This document shows positions 37,132 through 46,558 of a DNA stretch of 64,000 bases, in pieces. This stretch comes from CALBPI01 sp038524795. GTDB taxonomy: Bacteria; Pseudomonadota; Gammaproteobacteria; Steroidobacterales; Woeseiaceae. The stretch covers positions 1 to 64,000 of the forward strand of contig JBCBIJ010000014.1 of the NCBI GenBank assembly GCA_038524795.1. The letters are read 5' to 3'. A model generated the notes under the pieces. It had not been told where the DNA came from, did no database searches, and saw only the letters and a list, made by a program, of their open reading frames with translations. A program made the translations under genes and the position numbers. How positions within the stretch are numbered: the first letter of the stretch is position 1; the number at the start of each line of letters is the position of its first letter.

Positions 37132-38531
37132 GCCAGGGTATCCAGGTTGATGCGATCCCCGGGGCGAGGCTGGGTGACGCGGCAACCGTGATCGCGTTGT
37201 AGCCGATCGGCCAGTGCCTCGCCCGAGTCAGGCTCACCGTGCACGAGCCAGACGGGTGGCGTGCCGCCCAGGCCGCCGTACCAGCGCGACAGGTCCGCCG
37301 CGTCGCCGTGTGCGGAGAGGCCGCCGACGGTGTGGATCTGCGCCCGCACCCGGATGGTCTCGCCATGAATGCGGACACTGTCGTGGCGGTCCACGAGGCG
37401 GCGCCCCAATGAGCCCGGGGCCTGCCAGCCAACGATCACAACGTGGGCATTGCGCCGCCAGAGGTTGTGTTTGAGGTGATGCAGCACGCGTCCGCCGTTG
37501 CACATGCCGCTGCCCGCGATGATCAACGCGCCGCGCTCCAAGCGATTGATGACGCGCGACTCGGCAGGCGAACGGGTCAGGTAGAGGTTGTCGAGCGGCG
37601 GCATGCCTTCCGAGTCGGACAGGCGCCGCGCCTCGTCGTCGTGTAAGTGCTTGTGCGACCAGTAGACCTCGCTGGCCTCGATGGCCATCGGGCTGTCGAG
37701 AAAGATGCGCCAGCGATCCACCTGCCAGTCGTCGGCGTGTTTGCCCAACAGGTACAGAAGCTCCTGGCTGCGCCCGATCGCGAACGCGGGCACGATGATA
37801 TTCCCGCCGGTTTCCGCAGCGCGCTTCAGGATATGGCCCAGCTCGGCCACGGTTTCGCTGCGCTCGCGGTGCAGCCTGCCGCCATAGGTACTTTCCATAA
37901 GTACGAGGTCACTGCCCTTTGGTGACACCGGATCCTCAAGAATGGGCGTGTCGTACTGGCCAAGATCGCCTGAAAAGGTCAAAGTACGAGGTCCGTTCGC
38001 GGTTTCGACGCGGAGCTGGACGCAAGCCGAGCCAATAATGTGACCGGCGTCATGAAACGTCGCTTGCAGGCCCGGCACCACCTCGAAGGGCTCGCCGTAG
38101 ATGTGGCCGCGCAGCAGGCGCTCCACGCCGGCCGCGTCCGAGGCGGTGAACAGAGGTTCGACAGGAGGTCGACCCGAGCGTGCCCGTTTGATGTTCTCAC
38201 GCGTGGCATCGCGCTCGGCCAGTGACGCGGCGTCGGCGAGCAGGATCGGTACCAATCCTGCGCTGGCATTTTGGGTGTGAATCGTGCCCCGAAAGCCGCG
38301 CTGGCGAAGCAAAGGCAGGCGCCCGCTGTGATCCAGGTGGGCGTGGCTCAGTACCACGGCATCGATGTCGGCAGGGTCGAACGGGAACGGATCGCGGTTG
38401 CGTGCTTCATTGCGCCGACCGCCCTGGATCATGCCGCAGTCGAGGAGCACGCTGCGGCCGCCGACGCGCAGGACGTGGCAGGAGCCCGTGACCTCGCCTG
38501 CGGCGCCGTAAAACTCGAGGCTGTTGGTCAT
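37128..38531 (-). CDS. MBL-fold beta-CASP RNA/DNA hydrolase
   Basis: A 467-residue metallo-beta-lactamase-fold nuclease. Motif 2 HAHLDHSG binds the two metals, HDAGHIIGS is motif 3, and FSGDLGQ is motif 4. The beta-CASP domain follows (ETVAELGHILKRAAETGGNIIVPAFAIGRSQELLYLL), and a C-terminal GSGMCNGGRVLHHLK and HTVGGLSAHGD provide motifs A and C. This is the bacterial Ysh1/CPSF73-like exonuclease group; a role in RNA processing is likely. It is paired with the sirtuin gene. Confidence 0.92.
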   Translation of the reverse strand: MTNSLEFYGAAGEVTGSCHVLRVGGRSVLLDCGMIQGGRRNEARNRDPFPFDPADIDAVVLSHAHLDHSGRLPLLRQRGFRGTIHTQNASAGLVPILLADAASLAERDATRENIKRARSGRPPVEPLFTASDAAGVERLLRGHIYGEPFEVVPGLQATFHDAGHIIGSACVQLRVETANGPRTLTFSGDLGQYDTPILEDPVSPKGSDLVLMESTYGGRLHRERSETVAELGHILKRAAETGGNIIVPAFAIGRSQELLYLLGKHADDWQVDRWRIFLDSPMAIEASEVYWSHKHLHDDEARRLSDSEGMPPLDNLYLTRSPAESRVINRLERGALIIAGSGMCNGGRVLHHLKHNLWRRNAHVVIVGWQAPGSLGRRLVDRHDSVRIHGETIRVRAQIHTVGGLSAHGDAADLSRWYGGLGGTPPVWLVHGEPDSGEALADRLQRDHGCRVTQPRPGDRINLDTLA

Positions 38532-38709
38532 TGGGGCCGGCAGTACAGGTAGGAGAGGGGAACTGTCTCAACGTCGCAATTTCGGCCCGCAGGCCCGGTT
38601 CTGCGGCGTTTTTGACAGAATATTTTTGGTGTCATGTGAAGAACGTCACGGACCGCTTGTCGCCGATCGCCTACGGTTGCAATTCCACTAGGCCCAGGCC
38701 GGACCAGGA

Positions 38710-40596
38710 ATGCTGAAGAAGATACTCATCGCACTGACTGCGGCATCCATTGTCGTCCTGCTCGCGATTCTCGTTCGCGAGTCGCGGTCCGTCAGTGCCC
38801 AGTTCTACATCGACTATAGCAACTACGTCTCTGCCTTGCGTCAGGGCCAGCGCGACTACGAAACCCTCGCGGACACGCTGAGCGTCACGGCCCGCCAGGC
38901 TCAGACCGTGCCTGAGACCGTGGCCACGCTGTCGAGCCGCCTGAAGAGCGGCACCGAGACGCTGCGCGCACCCGCCCAGAACATTCGCAGCGCCGACGTC
39001 ATGGCGTCGGCCTCTGCCTATATCTCGACGCTGAACGGCATGCTCACAAGTGTGACGGAGTTCTCAGACGCACAAGACCGGATCGCCGCAGCGGCGACCG
39101 TGCTGCGTGATGATGGCCCCGCAGCCGTGCGCCTGCTGCGGGACCGGGGCAACGAAGCCCCTTCGCAAGTGTTGTTTGGCCTGACAGCGGAGTTGCTCGA
39201 CTTCGCCACGGGCGAGTCGACGGTCCCCGTTGAAGAGCTGCAGCGCCGTCTTGACGCGTTCACGGCAGAGATCGACGCCAACCGGCAGCCGCGCGCCCTG
39301 TCGGGCGTCCTCGATGCCGCCAGCGTGCTGCTGGCCGAGCGGGGCACGGCTGAGTCGGCACTGACCAAACTGACGGGCAGCGCCTACGCCAGCCGTGCCC
39401 AGGATCTTTACGGCGCTGTGGCCTCGATGAACGCGGCGGTCACCTCGCGTGCCGACCGGGCGCGGCTGCTGCTCGCGGCCGTGTGTGTGCTGCTCATTTT
39501 GGGCATTGCGCTGATCGGTCTGCGCCTGCGTCAGAGCAACGCGACACTGGCCGACGCCAACATCGAGCTCGAGCAATTCAACGTCTCGCTCGAAGAACGT
39601 GTGAACGAACGGACCCGTGAGCTGAGCGCGGCGCTCGAGGAGCTTCGCGAGTCGCAGGCCCAGCTCGTACAGGCCGAGAAGATGTCGTCGCTGGGTGAGC
39701 TCGTGGCCGGCATCAGTCACGAGATCAACACGCCGCTCTGGTACCTGCTCAGCAACACCACGACGATCCGTGAGCGCCTGGGCAGCTTCAACAATTTCGC
39801 AGACATCGCCGACGACATGCTGCGGGTGGTCCGCGAGGGCGGGTCCGACAAGCAGAAGTTTGTGGCCCAGCTCAAGCGCCTGGATGCCGCACTCAACAAG
39901 GATGGTCTGCGCGACGACCTTGACGAGTGCAACGACCTGCTTGAAGACAGTGTCGAAGGCCTCGAGCAGCTTTCCGAGATGGCTCAGTCACTTAAGGACT
40001 TCAGCCGTCTTGACCGCGCCGCCACGGCGCAGGCTGACCTCAATGAGGGCCTCGAGAAGACGCTTGTGATCGCCAAGAACGCGCTCAAGGGCGGCATCAA
40101 GATCGAGAAGAACTTTGCTGAACTGCCGCTCGTGACCTGTTCGCCGAGCCAGATCAATCAGGTGTTCCTGAACCTCATTAAGAATGCTTCTGATGCCATG
40201 GAGCGCGATGGTACGCTGACGCTGAGCTCCTGGGCCGACGACGATTACGTGCACGTGAGCGTCAAAGACTCGGGCCACGGCATGGACGATGCAACACTGG
40301 CCAAGATCCGCGACCCCTTCTTTACCACCAAGGAAGTGGGCAAGGGTACGGGCCTGGGCCTTTCCATCAGCCAGAAGATTGTCGACTCACACGACGGGCG
40401 GCTGGACATTCAGTCCACGCTCGGCGAGGGTTCGACGTTCACTTTGAGCCTCCCGCGTTCGGAATCTGCGCCAATGAGTGACATGGCCCGCGAGCTCGCC
40501 GAGCTTGAAGCCATGACAGGCGACACCCTGCGGATCGAGGGTCTGGTGCTGGACGAAGAGAATGAACTCGACTTTCCTGCGGAAAAATCCGCCTGA
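38710..40596 (+). CDS. Membrane sensor histidine kinase (DAHL-type sensor region)
   Basis: A 628-residue inner-membrane kinase. TM1 is at about 5-22, then a helical periplasmic region of about 230 residues resembling the DAHL (double transmembrane helical linker) type, TM2 at about 254-275, and a coiled-coil linker. The dimerisation/phosphorylation motif is VAGISHEINTP (His337). The catalytic domain has QVFLNLIKNASDAM (N box), DSGHGMDD (G1) and GKGTGLGLSISQKIV (G2). It is probably co-transcribed with the receiver protein 11 bp downstream. A -35-like TTGACA is in the 178-bp upstream gap. The signal sensed is unknown. Confidence 0.9.
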   Translation: MLKKILIALTAASIVVLLAILVRESRSVSAQFYIDYSNYVSALRQGQRDYETLADTLSVTARQAQTVPETVATLSSRLKSGTETLRAPAQNIRSADVMASASAYISTLNGMLTSVTEFSDAQDRIAAAATVLRDDGPAAVRLLRDRGNEAPSQVLFGLTAELLDFATGESTVPVEELQRRLDAFTAEIDANRQPRALSGVLDAASVLLAERGTAESALTKLTGSAYASRAQDLYGAVASMNAAVTSRADRARLLLAAVCVLLILGIALIGLRLRQSNATLADANIELEQFNVSLEERVNERTRELSAALEELRESQAQLVQAEKMSSLGELVAGISHEINTPLWYLLSNTTTIRERLGSFNNFADIADDMLRVVREGGSDKQKFVAQLKRLDAALNKDGLRDDLDECNDLLEDSVEGLEQLSEMAQSLKDFSRLDRAATAQADLNEGLEKTLVIAKNALKGGIKIEKNFAELPLVTCSPSQINQVFLNLIKNASDAMERDGTLTLSSWADDDYVHVSVKDSGHGMDDATLAKIRDPFFTTKEVGKGTGLGLSISQKIVDSHDGRLDIQSTLGEGSTFTLSLPRSESAPMSDMARELAELEAMTGDTLRIEGLVLDEENELDFPAEKSA

Positions 40597-40607
40597 GCCA
40601 GGCAACA

Positions 40608-41819
40608 ATGGGCGCGAATCAAGCACAATCCATGAGTACTGACCGGGGCGCAGCAACAGTTTTGGATCGCAAGCCACGCGTCGTTTTCGTCGATGACGAA
40701 AAACGCGTGCTTAACGCTATGCGGGCCCTGTTTCGGCGTGACTATGAACTCTACCTGACCACGTCGGGCGAGGAAGCCGTGAAATTCTGTGTCGAGCACG
40801 ACGCGGATGTCATCGTGGCCGACCAGCGCATGCCCGAAATGGAGGGCGTTGAGGTGCTGGGCGCCGTGCGCGAACAGGCGCCGCGCACGATGCGCATCCT
40901 GCTCACGGGCTATGCCGACCTTGATGCCATCGAAGGCTCTATCAATGTTGGTGAAGTGTTCCGCTTTCTGTCGAAGCCGTGCCCGCCCGACAACCTGCGT
41001 GCAACGATCGACCAGGCCGTTCAGGCCTCGGCCGCGCCCGTACTGACTCCGGATTCGCCGACGTCGCAGCCACAGCCGGCTGCGCCGACGGGTGATGCTG
41101 ACAGCGACGACGACGCACCGGCGGATTCGCTGGCCACGCAGACTCGCCCGATTTCGCGTCGCAAGTCGCCGTCGCTTGTGCCCGCCATGCTCGCGTCGCA
41201 GCCGGAGGCGGAAGAAACGCCCGATGAGGACGACCTCGAAGCCCAGGGCGAACAGGTCGTGCTGTCCGGCGATTCGGTCCAGATTCGGAACTCTGAGTCG
41301 TTCCGCGATATGGAAAGTGTGGGCGTTGTCGTGTTCACGCTGTCCGATGACTTTTTCAAGGAAGTCGACGGTGCGATGCAGGGCCGCTACAAGCTCTACC
41401 ACGCGAATCGCTTGCTCAAGGTGCTTGAGCTCATCTCAGCCAAGAAGGCTGGCGTGTTGATTTCCGAGGTTGCCAGTGAAGGCGGCGTGTTGCGCAAGGT
41501 GCTGAACAAGTTCAAGCAGCACCTGCCCGAACTCATTGCCATCGTGGTCAGCGATGACCGCGACGCGGCGGAGATGATCTCGCTGATTAACCACGGCCAG
41601 GTCTTCCGCTATATGGCGAAGCCCGTCAATCACGACCGGCTCATGCAGAATGTTAACGGCGGCGCGCTGCGCCACCTGCAGATGCGTGCTGATCCCAGCC
41701 TGGTTCCGCGTATGGCCGTGGAACAAACTCAGGATGAACCTGAGCAGTCGGGTGCCGTGGACCAGCTGTTCAAGCGGATTCGCTCGATCGGCAGTATCTG
41801 GAAACGCAAGAAGGACTAG
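40608..41819 (+). CDS. Double-receiver response regulator, second receiver degenerate
   Basis: A 403-residue protein with no output domain. REC1 (about 22-140) is intact: VFVDDEKR, phospho-acceptor Asp72 in VIVADQRMPEMEG, LLTGYADLDAIEGSINVG and FLSKPC with Lys123. An Asp/Pro/Ala-rich linker follows. REC2 (about 225-370) retains the fold (FRYMAKPVNHDRL) but has glutamate (Glu287, VLISE) where the acceptor aspartate belongs. A second start at 40632 is possible. It is the likely partner of the kinase upstream; REC2 may mimic a phosphorylated state or act as a docking site. Confidence 0.88.
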   Translation: MGANQAQSMSTDRGAATVLDRKPRVVFVDDEKRVLNAMRALFRRDYELYLTTSGEEAVKFCVEHDADVIVADQRMPEMEGVEVLGAVREQAPRTMRILLTGYADLDAIEGSINVGEVFRFLSKPCPPDNLRATIDQAVQASAAPVLTPDSPTSQPQPAAPTGDADSDDDAPADSLATQTRPISRRKSPSLVPAMLASQPEAEETPDEDDLEAQGEQVVLSGDSVQIRNSESFRDMESVGVVVFTLSDDFFKEVDGAMQGRYKLYHANRLLKVLELISAKKAGVLISEVASEGGVLRKVLNKFKQHLPELIAIVVSDDRDAAEMISLINHGQVFRYMAKPVNHDRLMQNVNGGALRHLQMRADPSLVPRMAVEQTQDEPEQSGAVDQLFKRIRSIGSIWKRKKD

Positions 41820-41822
41820 GCC

Positions 41823-43211
41823 ATGAGCGACGAGGCCGTGCTCGACGCCCCCGTACCGGCGGAGAAGAAATCATTCGACACACCGATCCTGATCGGTGCA
41901 CTCGTGGTGATTGCAGCCATGGCGGCCTGGTTCTTTCTGGGTTCGGACGGCAAAGTCGTCGAGAGCGCGCCTGCGGTGGCCGCTGAGCCCACGCCTGAGC
42001 AGGCCGAGGTTCAGGCCGTCGTAGCGGCGGAAACGCCTAACGGTGAGCTGTTGTCCCGCGCACGTCTCGCTGCAGACGCCGGCATGCTCACGGAGCCTGC
42101 GGGCAGCAACGCCCTTTATTACTACGCATTGTTCCTCGAGCAGGCGCAGGCTGACGACACCGTCGTCGCCGAAGTCGATGCCGTGGTGAACCGTGTGGGC
42201 AGCTTGGTCGATGCCGCTCTGGGCGGCGAGGACTGGGCGCGCGCCAACTACGTTGTCGAGCAGCTCAATAACTCGGGCTTCGAGCACAACAGTATTGCGC
42301 GGTTTGAACAGCGTCTCGGCGATTTCAGGCAATCGCAGTCGTCGTTGGCGCTCACCGCGGCCGACAGCGGCGATGAGGCGCAGGCCAACGCCATTCTCGA
42401 TACGCTGGCCGCGCTGCCGCGCACGCAGGCCGGCGAGTTGCTGGCCTTGCGCGCCGACGTCCGCGATCGGATCGATGCGCAGCGTGTCGCGGCGCAGGCT
42501 GCCGCAGAACGCGCCGCCGCCGCTGAGCGTCAGCGAGCTCAGCAGCAGCAACAACAGGCTGCCGCGCGCGCAGCCGCACGCACAGCGCCTTCCACGGCCA
42601 CCTCAACACCGACTCCGCCGCCGGCGGCGCCACAACAGGATGCCGGCGAGATCGCCGTGCGTGAGGCATTGGCCGCGGGCAGTTTCCGCGGTCGCAGTGG
42701 CGCTGTCGCCCTGCTGGATAACGTGTCCAACGCGTCGACGCGCCAGTCCTTGCAAGGCGAGGTCGTCGCCGCACTGGCTTCGGGTATTCGCGACGCTTCT
42801 GTCGCGGCAGATCCGGGCACTGCTGACCGCTTGTACCGCGAGTACGGCAAGCTCGTAACCGCCGACACGTCGGAGAAGACTGAACTGCTCGCAGCGGTGG
42901 ATCAGGCCTTCATCGCCGCTGCGACGTCCGAAGTAGTCTCGGCCGCGACACTGCGCCGCACGAAGGCGGTTGCTCCCATTTATCCACGTCGCGCGCTGCA
43001 GCGCGGCGTCAATGGCCGCGTGAAGGTCGAGTTTACGGTCGGTACCGACGGCAAGACCCGCGAAATCGAAGTGGTTGAAAGCAGCTCAGGCTCGCTGTTT
43101 GACCGTTCTGCGCTACGCGCCATCTCCGAGTGGGAATACGAGCCGCGGCTCGTTCGTGGACAAGCGGTCGCGCAGCGCGTTTACGCCTACCTCGACTACA
43201 ACCTCGAATAG
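41823..43211 (+). CDS. TonB C-terminal domain protein with alanine/glutamine-rich linker
   Basis: A 462-residue protein with one N-terminal membrane helix (ILIGALVVIAAMAAWFFLG), a long alanine-rich helical region with a QQQQQAAARAAARTA run, and a TonB C-terminal domain (PIYPRRALQRGVNGRVKVEFTV, then SEWEYEPRLVRGQAVAQRV). It starts 3 bp after the response regulator stop, so the three genes form one operon. It probably spans the periplasm; TonB-like force transmission is inference. It is a distant relative of the two TPR-TonB proteins in the C-terminal domain only. Confidence 0.85.
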   Translation: MSDEAVLDAPVPAEKKSFDTPILIGALVVIAAMAAWFFLGSDGKVVESAPAVAAEPTPEQAEVQAVVAAETPNGELLSRARLAADAGMLTEPAGSNALYYYALFLEQAQADDTVVAEVDAVVNRVGSLVDAALGGEDWARANYVVEQLNNSGFEHNSIARFEQRLGDFRQSQSSLALTAADSGDEAQANAILDTLAALPRTQAGELLALRADVRDRIDAQRVAAQAAAERAAAAERQRAQQQQQQAAARAAARTAPSTATSTPTPPPAAPQQDAGEIAVREALAAGSFRGRSGAVALLDNVSNASTRQSLQGEVVAALASGIRDASVAADPGTADRLYREYGKLVTADTSEKTELLAAVDQAFIAAATSEVVSAATLRRTKAVAPIYPRRALQRGVNGRVKVEFTVGTDGKTREIEVVESSSGSLFDRSALRAISEWEYEPRLVRGQAVAQRVYAYLDYNLE

Positions 43212-43290
43212 AGCCCAACCCCCTGTCGCTGACCACGCGCCGCAGATGCGGTAGCGTGTCGCTGGTTCTGCTCGCCCGGGGGGTCGCGAC

Positions 43291-44196
43291 GTGCTCGATG
43301 CCGTGCGCCTAAATTTCTCTGCCGACGCGCTGGTGGCCCTCAATGTGCTGCTGGCCGCCATCATGTTCGGCATCGCGCTCGACCTCGACTTCGCGGACTT
43401 TCGTCGCGTTAGCCGGCGCCCGCGCGCGCTCATCACCGGGCTACTGTCGCAGTGGCTGGTGCTTCCGGCCGTGACGCTTGTGCTCGTGATATTGGTCGCA
43501 CCGCCGCCCTCAATCGCGCTCGGCATGATTATCGTGGCCGCCTGCCCGGGTGGCAGTGTCAGTAACTTCTTCTCGCACCTGGCACGCGGCGACGTCGCGC
43601 TCAGCGTCACGATGTCTGCCATCACGAGCTCGTTCGCGTTTCTTGCGACGCCGCTCAACATCGCGCTCTGGGGCAGCGTGTTGCCCGAGACACGCGAACT
43701 GCTGCGCAGCGTGGAAATCGACGTGGTCCGTATGCTGTTCATCGTTGTGCTGGTGCTCGTCGTGCCGACGATTGCGGGGTGTTGGCTGGCTACGCGGCGG
43801 CAGGCGATCGCGCAGCGCCTGCGCCTGCCGTTTCGCCGGTTCTCGATGCTCGTGTTCGCGGGGTTTGTGATCGCGGCGTTCGCGGCTAACTGGTCTCTGT
43901 TTGTCGAATGGGCTGAGGTCATCGCGGGCGTGGTCATGCTGCATAACGGGGCTGCGTTGGCTGCGGGCTTTCTGCTTGCGACGCTCGTTGGGTTGCCGCC
44001 GCGCGTGCGGCGCAGTGTGACCATCGAGACGGGCATCCAAAATTCGGCGCTGGGACTGACGCTGATCTTCGCGTTCTTCGACGGCCTGGGCGGGATGGCG
44101 CTTGTGGCCGGCTGGTGGGGCGTCTGGCACCTGGTCAGCGGTGCCGCGCTCGCACGTTTCTGGGGCGTGCGGGACGTCGAACCCGCGCCAGCCTGA
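43291..44196 (+). CDS. Bile acid:sodium symporter family (BASS) transporter
   Basis: A 301-residue inner-membrane protein of the BASS/ASBT fold with about ten helices. CPGGSVSNFFSHLARGDVALSVTMSAITS is the characteristic unwound-helix signature, and SVTIETGIQNSALGLTL is the second. Sodium-coupled uptake of an organic anion is expected; the substrate is unknown. The GTG start at 43291 is the only good start. It precedes the SRPBCC protein by about 30 bp. Confidence 0.9.
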   Translation: MLDAVRLNFSADALVALNVLLAAIMFGIALDLDFADFRRVSRRPRALITGLLSQWLVLPAVTLVLVILVAPPPSIALGMIIVAACPGGSVSNFFSHLARGDVALSVTMSAITSSFAFLATPLNIALWGSVLPETRELLRSVEIDVVRMLFIVVLVLVVPTIAGCWLATRRQAIAQRLRLPFRRFSMLVFAGFVIAAFAANWSLFVEWAEVIAGVVMLHNGAALAAGFLLATLVGLPPRVRRSVTIETGIQNSALGLTLIFAFFDGLGGMALVAGWWGVWHLVSGAALARFWGVRDVEPAPA

Positions 44197-44227
44197 GGGC
44201 CAACCCCTTTTCTTGTATCCTGCGCCC

Positions 44228-44869
44228 ATGAACACCGTTACACAGCGACTGGTGCGGCGCCTGGCCGCGGTGGGGCTCGCGGCGTCACTCGGGGTGCCTG
44301 CAGCGCAGGCCGAGGTGCTGCACGCCGCTGAGACGGGCTTTGTCGTTCGTCACGAGCGAACAGTCCTTGCACCGCCAGAAACGGCCTGGCGCATGTTGTT
44401 GGGCCACGTCGGCGAGTGGTGGCACCCGGACCACACCTACTCGGGCAATGCCGAGAGCCTCTACATCGAGGCGCGACCGCTGGGCTGCTTCTGCGAGCGT
44501 ATCGGGACCAATGACGTGGTCGTCCACCTCACGGTGACCATGCTGCGCGAGAACAAGCTGCTGCGGCTGACGGGTGGTCTTGGGCCTCTGGGACTCATGG
44601 GTGTTGATGGCAATCTGACCGTCAGCCTGTTGCCCAGCGAAGATGCCACCGATATCGCGCTTGAGTACCGGGTGGGGGGTTATGACCCCGAAGGTCTGGA
44701 GCGCATTGCGCCGGCCGTGGACGGCGTGCTCGGTGAGCAGATGGACCGGTTTGTCCGCTTTGTCGAGTCGGGTTCACCCGACGACTCGGTCCCGGAAGAT
44801 GTCATGCCGGGTACGGAGATGGACGCGCCGGCAGACGTTGCAACGGACGCGCCTGCGACCGAGGGCTAA
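44228..44869 (+). CDS. Secreted SRPBCC (START-like) domain protein
   Basis: A 213-residue protein with a signal peptide (LVRRLAAVGLAASLGVPAAQA-EV) followed by an SRPBCC helix-grip fold: ETGFVVRHERTVLAPPETAWRMLLGHVGEWWHPDHTYSG is the usual polyketide-cyclase/AHSA1 start. The last 35 residues are acidic and low-complexity. It likely binds a hydrophobic ligand in the periplasm. It is convergent with the DUF1501-type gene across a shared terminator. Confidence 0.8.
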   Translation: MNTVTQRLVRRLAAVGLAASLGVPAAQAEVLHAAETGFVVRHERTVLAPPETAWRMLLGHVGEWWHPDHTYSGNAESLYIEARPLGCFCERIGTNDVVVHLTVTMLRENKLLRLTGGLGPLGLMGVDGNLTVSLLPSEDATDIALEYRVGGYDPEGLERIAPAVDGVLGEQMDRFVRFVESGSPDDSVPEDVMPGTEMDAPADVATDAPATEG

Positions 44870-44899
44870 AAAAAGAGCCGGTGCCATTACGGCACCGGC
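44868..44899 (-). terminator. Intrinsic terminator of the DUF1501/cytochrome operon
   Basis: GCCGGTGCC (44877-44885) and GGCACCGGC (44891-44899) form a perfect 9-bp stem with a 5-nt loop. Read on the minus strand it is followed by TCTTTTTTT. It ends the leftward operon and may also slow transcripts from the plus strand. Confidence 0.85.
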
Positions 44900-44954
44900 A
44901 CGAGCGACAGGCGGAAACGACCTGCTTTCGTCAGGAGTCGTCTGACGGCAGACG

Positions 44955-46535
44955 TCAGACGAGCGGATTGAAGGCGGTCAGGCTGTCGCGCAGCTGTACG
45001 TTACCCAGGCCGTGGTTCGGGAACAGGACTTCGAAGTTGGCCTGTTCACCGTGAATGGCGAGGTAGTTGAGCACCACCGCTTCCACGAGCAAGTTCACGT
45101 TGTTGGCGATCGGGCTCGAGCCTGTTTCACCAGAACCATCCGGTCGGAAGTAACCGATCTGCTGGTGGTTTTCGGGGGGTAGGCTGTCGCCCGAGAACAG
45201 CTGCGGTCTGCCGTTCGGGTTGTAGACCAGGATGAACGACGCCGCCGTACTCTGGTTGTCCGAGGCCCATTCAAGCTTGCCGCGACCGTCGACGGTATCG
45301 TCGATCATGCCGTTACTCGACAGCGAGCCGTCCGAGAACACGTACATGAACAGCGGGACGCCACGGCGAGCCGCGTACTCGAGCGCGGCGCCCATGCAAC
45401 GACCGGCGCGCAAGTCACGCACCTCACCGCGTGCACGACGACCACCGTGGTAGTCGTAGCCGCCCATGGTGATGGTGCCGGCGCCCGCGTAACCATTGGC
45501 AACGAGCTTCATGACCGAGGCGGTCTTGCGGAATTCGCGGTCGTCGTCGTACTCGGCCTGCGAGAAGATGCCTGCGGGACCCACGAGGTCCTGGTCGAGC
45601 GACGGGTTGAGCTGCGAGGGGTCACCAAAGCGGTCGGCGAGGTCGGCTGACTTCAGGTAACCGCAAGCGACAAGGTCTTTGACCACGGCATCTGCGTCGA
45701 TCTTGGTATTCACCTGACCGAGCTTCTGGTCACTGAGTCGGTACACAGACTCGAGCACGGCTACTGCGTCTTCCTGAGAGAGCAGGCCGACGAGTTTGCC
45801 CGTGTCTACAAGGCCTGTAACGTCGCCGGGGCGATCGACTTTCGAGGGCCGCAGGGCCGGATCGATCATTGCGGCGGGGGCCATCGAGTTACCACCGGAC
45901 TCCGACGTACGCGATCCGATCAGATCGAGCAGCTCACCGCGTGCACCCGTTTTGGCGATGCCGTACATCGGGTTGTGCGGGTTGTTGCCCGTGTCGTTCT
46001 CCGAACGTGCCACGAGGATGGCCCCGTTGGTGTTCGCGAGCGTCGCCGGTGAGGCGCGCTCGAGGATCCCGCGTAGAAACGCGGAGTCCGAGTGGAACGC
46101 CAAACCCAGGTCCGTGTTGATGAAGTCGTTGGTACCCGTATCGGGGTTGACCGCATCAGGTGTCTGGTCACCGGGCAGGCCGAGCTTGTTGTAGCCAGCC
46201 GTCGACAGGAAGTCCATCTGCCCGCCGGGACCGCCGACGAGCACGTTGGAGCCCGCCATGTTGGCGCCACCCGCGAGGTCGAAGCAGACGAACGGCACCT
46301 TGCCGGCGCCTGCCAGTTCGAGGCCGCAGCCCGCACGCAGCGGTTGCAGGTCAGATGAGAGCGCGGCGCGCGCTTCCATCGGATTGGCGAACAGGCTGAA
46401 CAGGCCGCCCGACATGAGCGTCGATGTACCCGCCATCAGACCCGTGGCGACAAACTCACGACGAGTCGTCGGGCGTTTGTGATCCGGGTGCAGAATCGGC
46501 GTATCCGGGTGCAGATTCTCTTTTCGCTTTGCCAT
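44955..46535 (-). CDS. DUF1501-type protein with twin-arginine leader
   Basis: A 526-residue protein from ATG 46535. The leader TTRREFVATGLMAGTSTLMSGG has a twin arginine followed by a hydrophobic stretch, typical of Tat export. The body fits the DUF1501 (sulfatase-like fold) group: FVCFDLAGGANMAGSNVLVGGPGG, SENDTGNNPHNPMYGI, and ITMGGYDYHGG with clustered Tyr/Asp/His. It lacks CxxCH motifs. It is the last gene of the leftward operon. Function of the family is unknown; partners here are c-type cytochrome-like proteins. Confidence 0.75.
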   Translation of the reverse strand: MAKRKENLHPDTPILHPDHKRPTTRREFVATGLMAGTSTLMSGGLFSLFANPMEARAALSSDLQPLRAGCGLELAGAGKVPFVCFDLAGGANMAGSNVLVGGPGGQMDFLSTAGYNKLGLPGDQTPDAVNPDTGTNDFINTDLGLAFHSDSAFLRGILERASPATLANTNGAILVARSENDTGNNPHNPMYGIAKTGARGELLDLIGSRTSESGGNSMAPAAMIDPALRPSKVDRPGDVTGLVDTGKLVGLLSQEDAVAVLESVYRLSDQKLGQVNTKIDADAVVKDLVACGYLKSADLADRFGDPSQLNPSLDQDLVGPAGIFSQAEYDDDREFRKTASVMKLVANGYAGAGTITMGGYDYHGGRRARGEVRDLRAGRCMGAALEYAARRGVPLFMYVFSDGSLSSNGMIDDTVDGRGKLEWASDNQSTAASFILVYNPNGRPQLFSGDSLPPENHQQIGYFRPDGSGETGSSPIANNVNLLVEAVVLNYLAIHGEQANFEVLFPNHGLGNVQLRDSLTAFNPLV

Positions 46536-46558
46536 GGTATCGGTTCCTGAGTTGATTC

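Noticed and set aside
41041..41230. Proline/alanine/aspartate-rich segment as a separate gene or repeat
   Set aside because: It is an in-frame linker between the two receiver domains.
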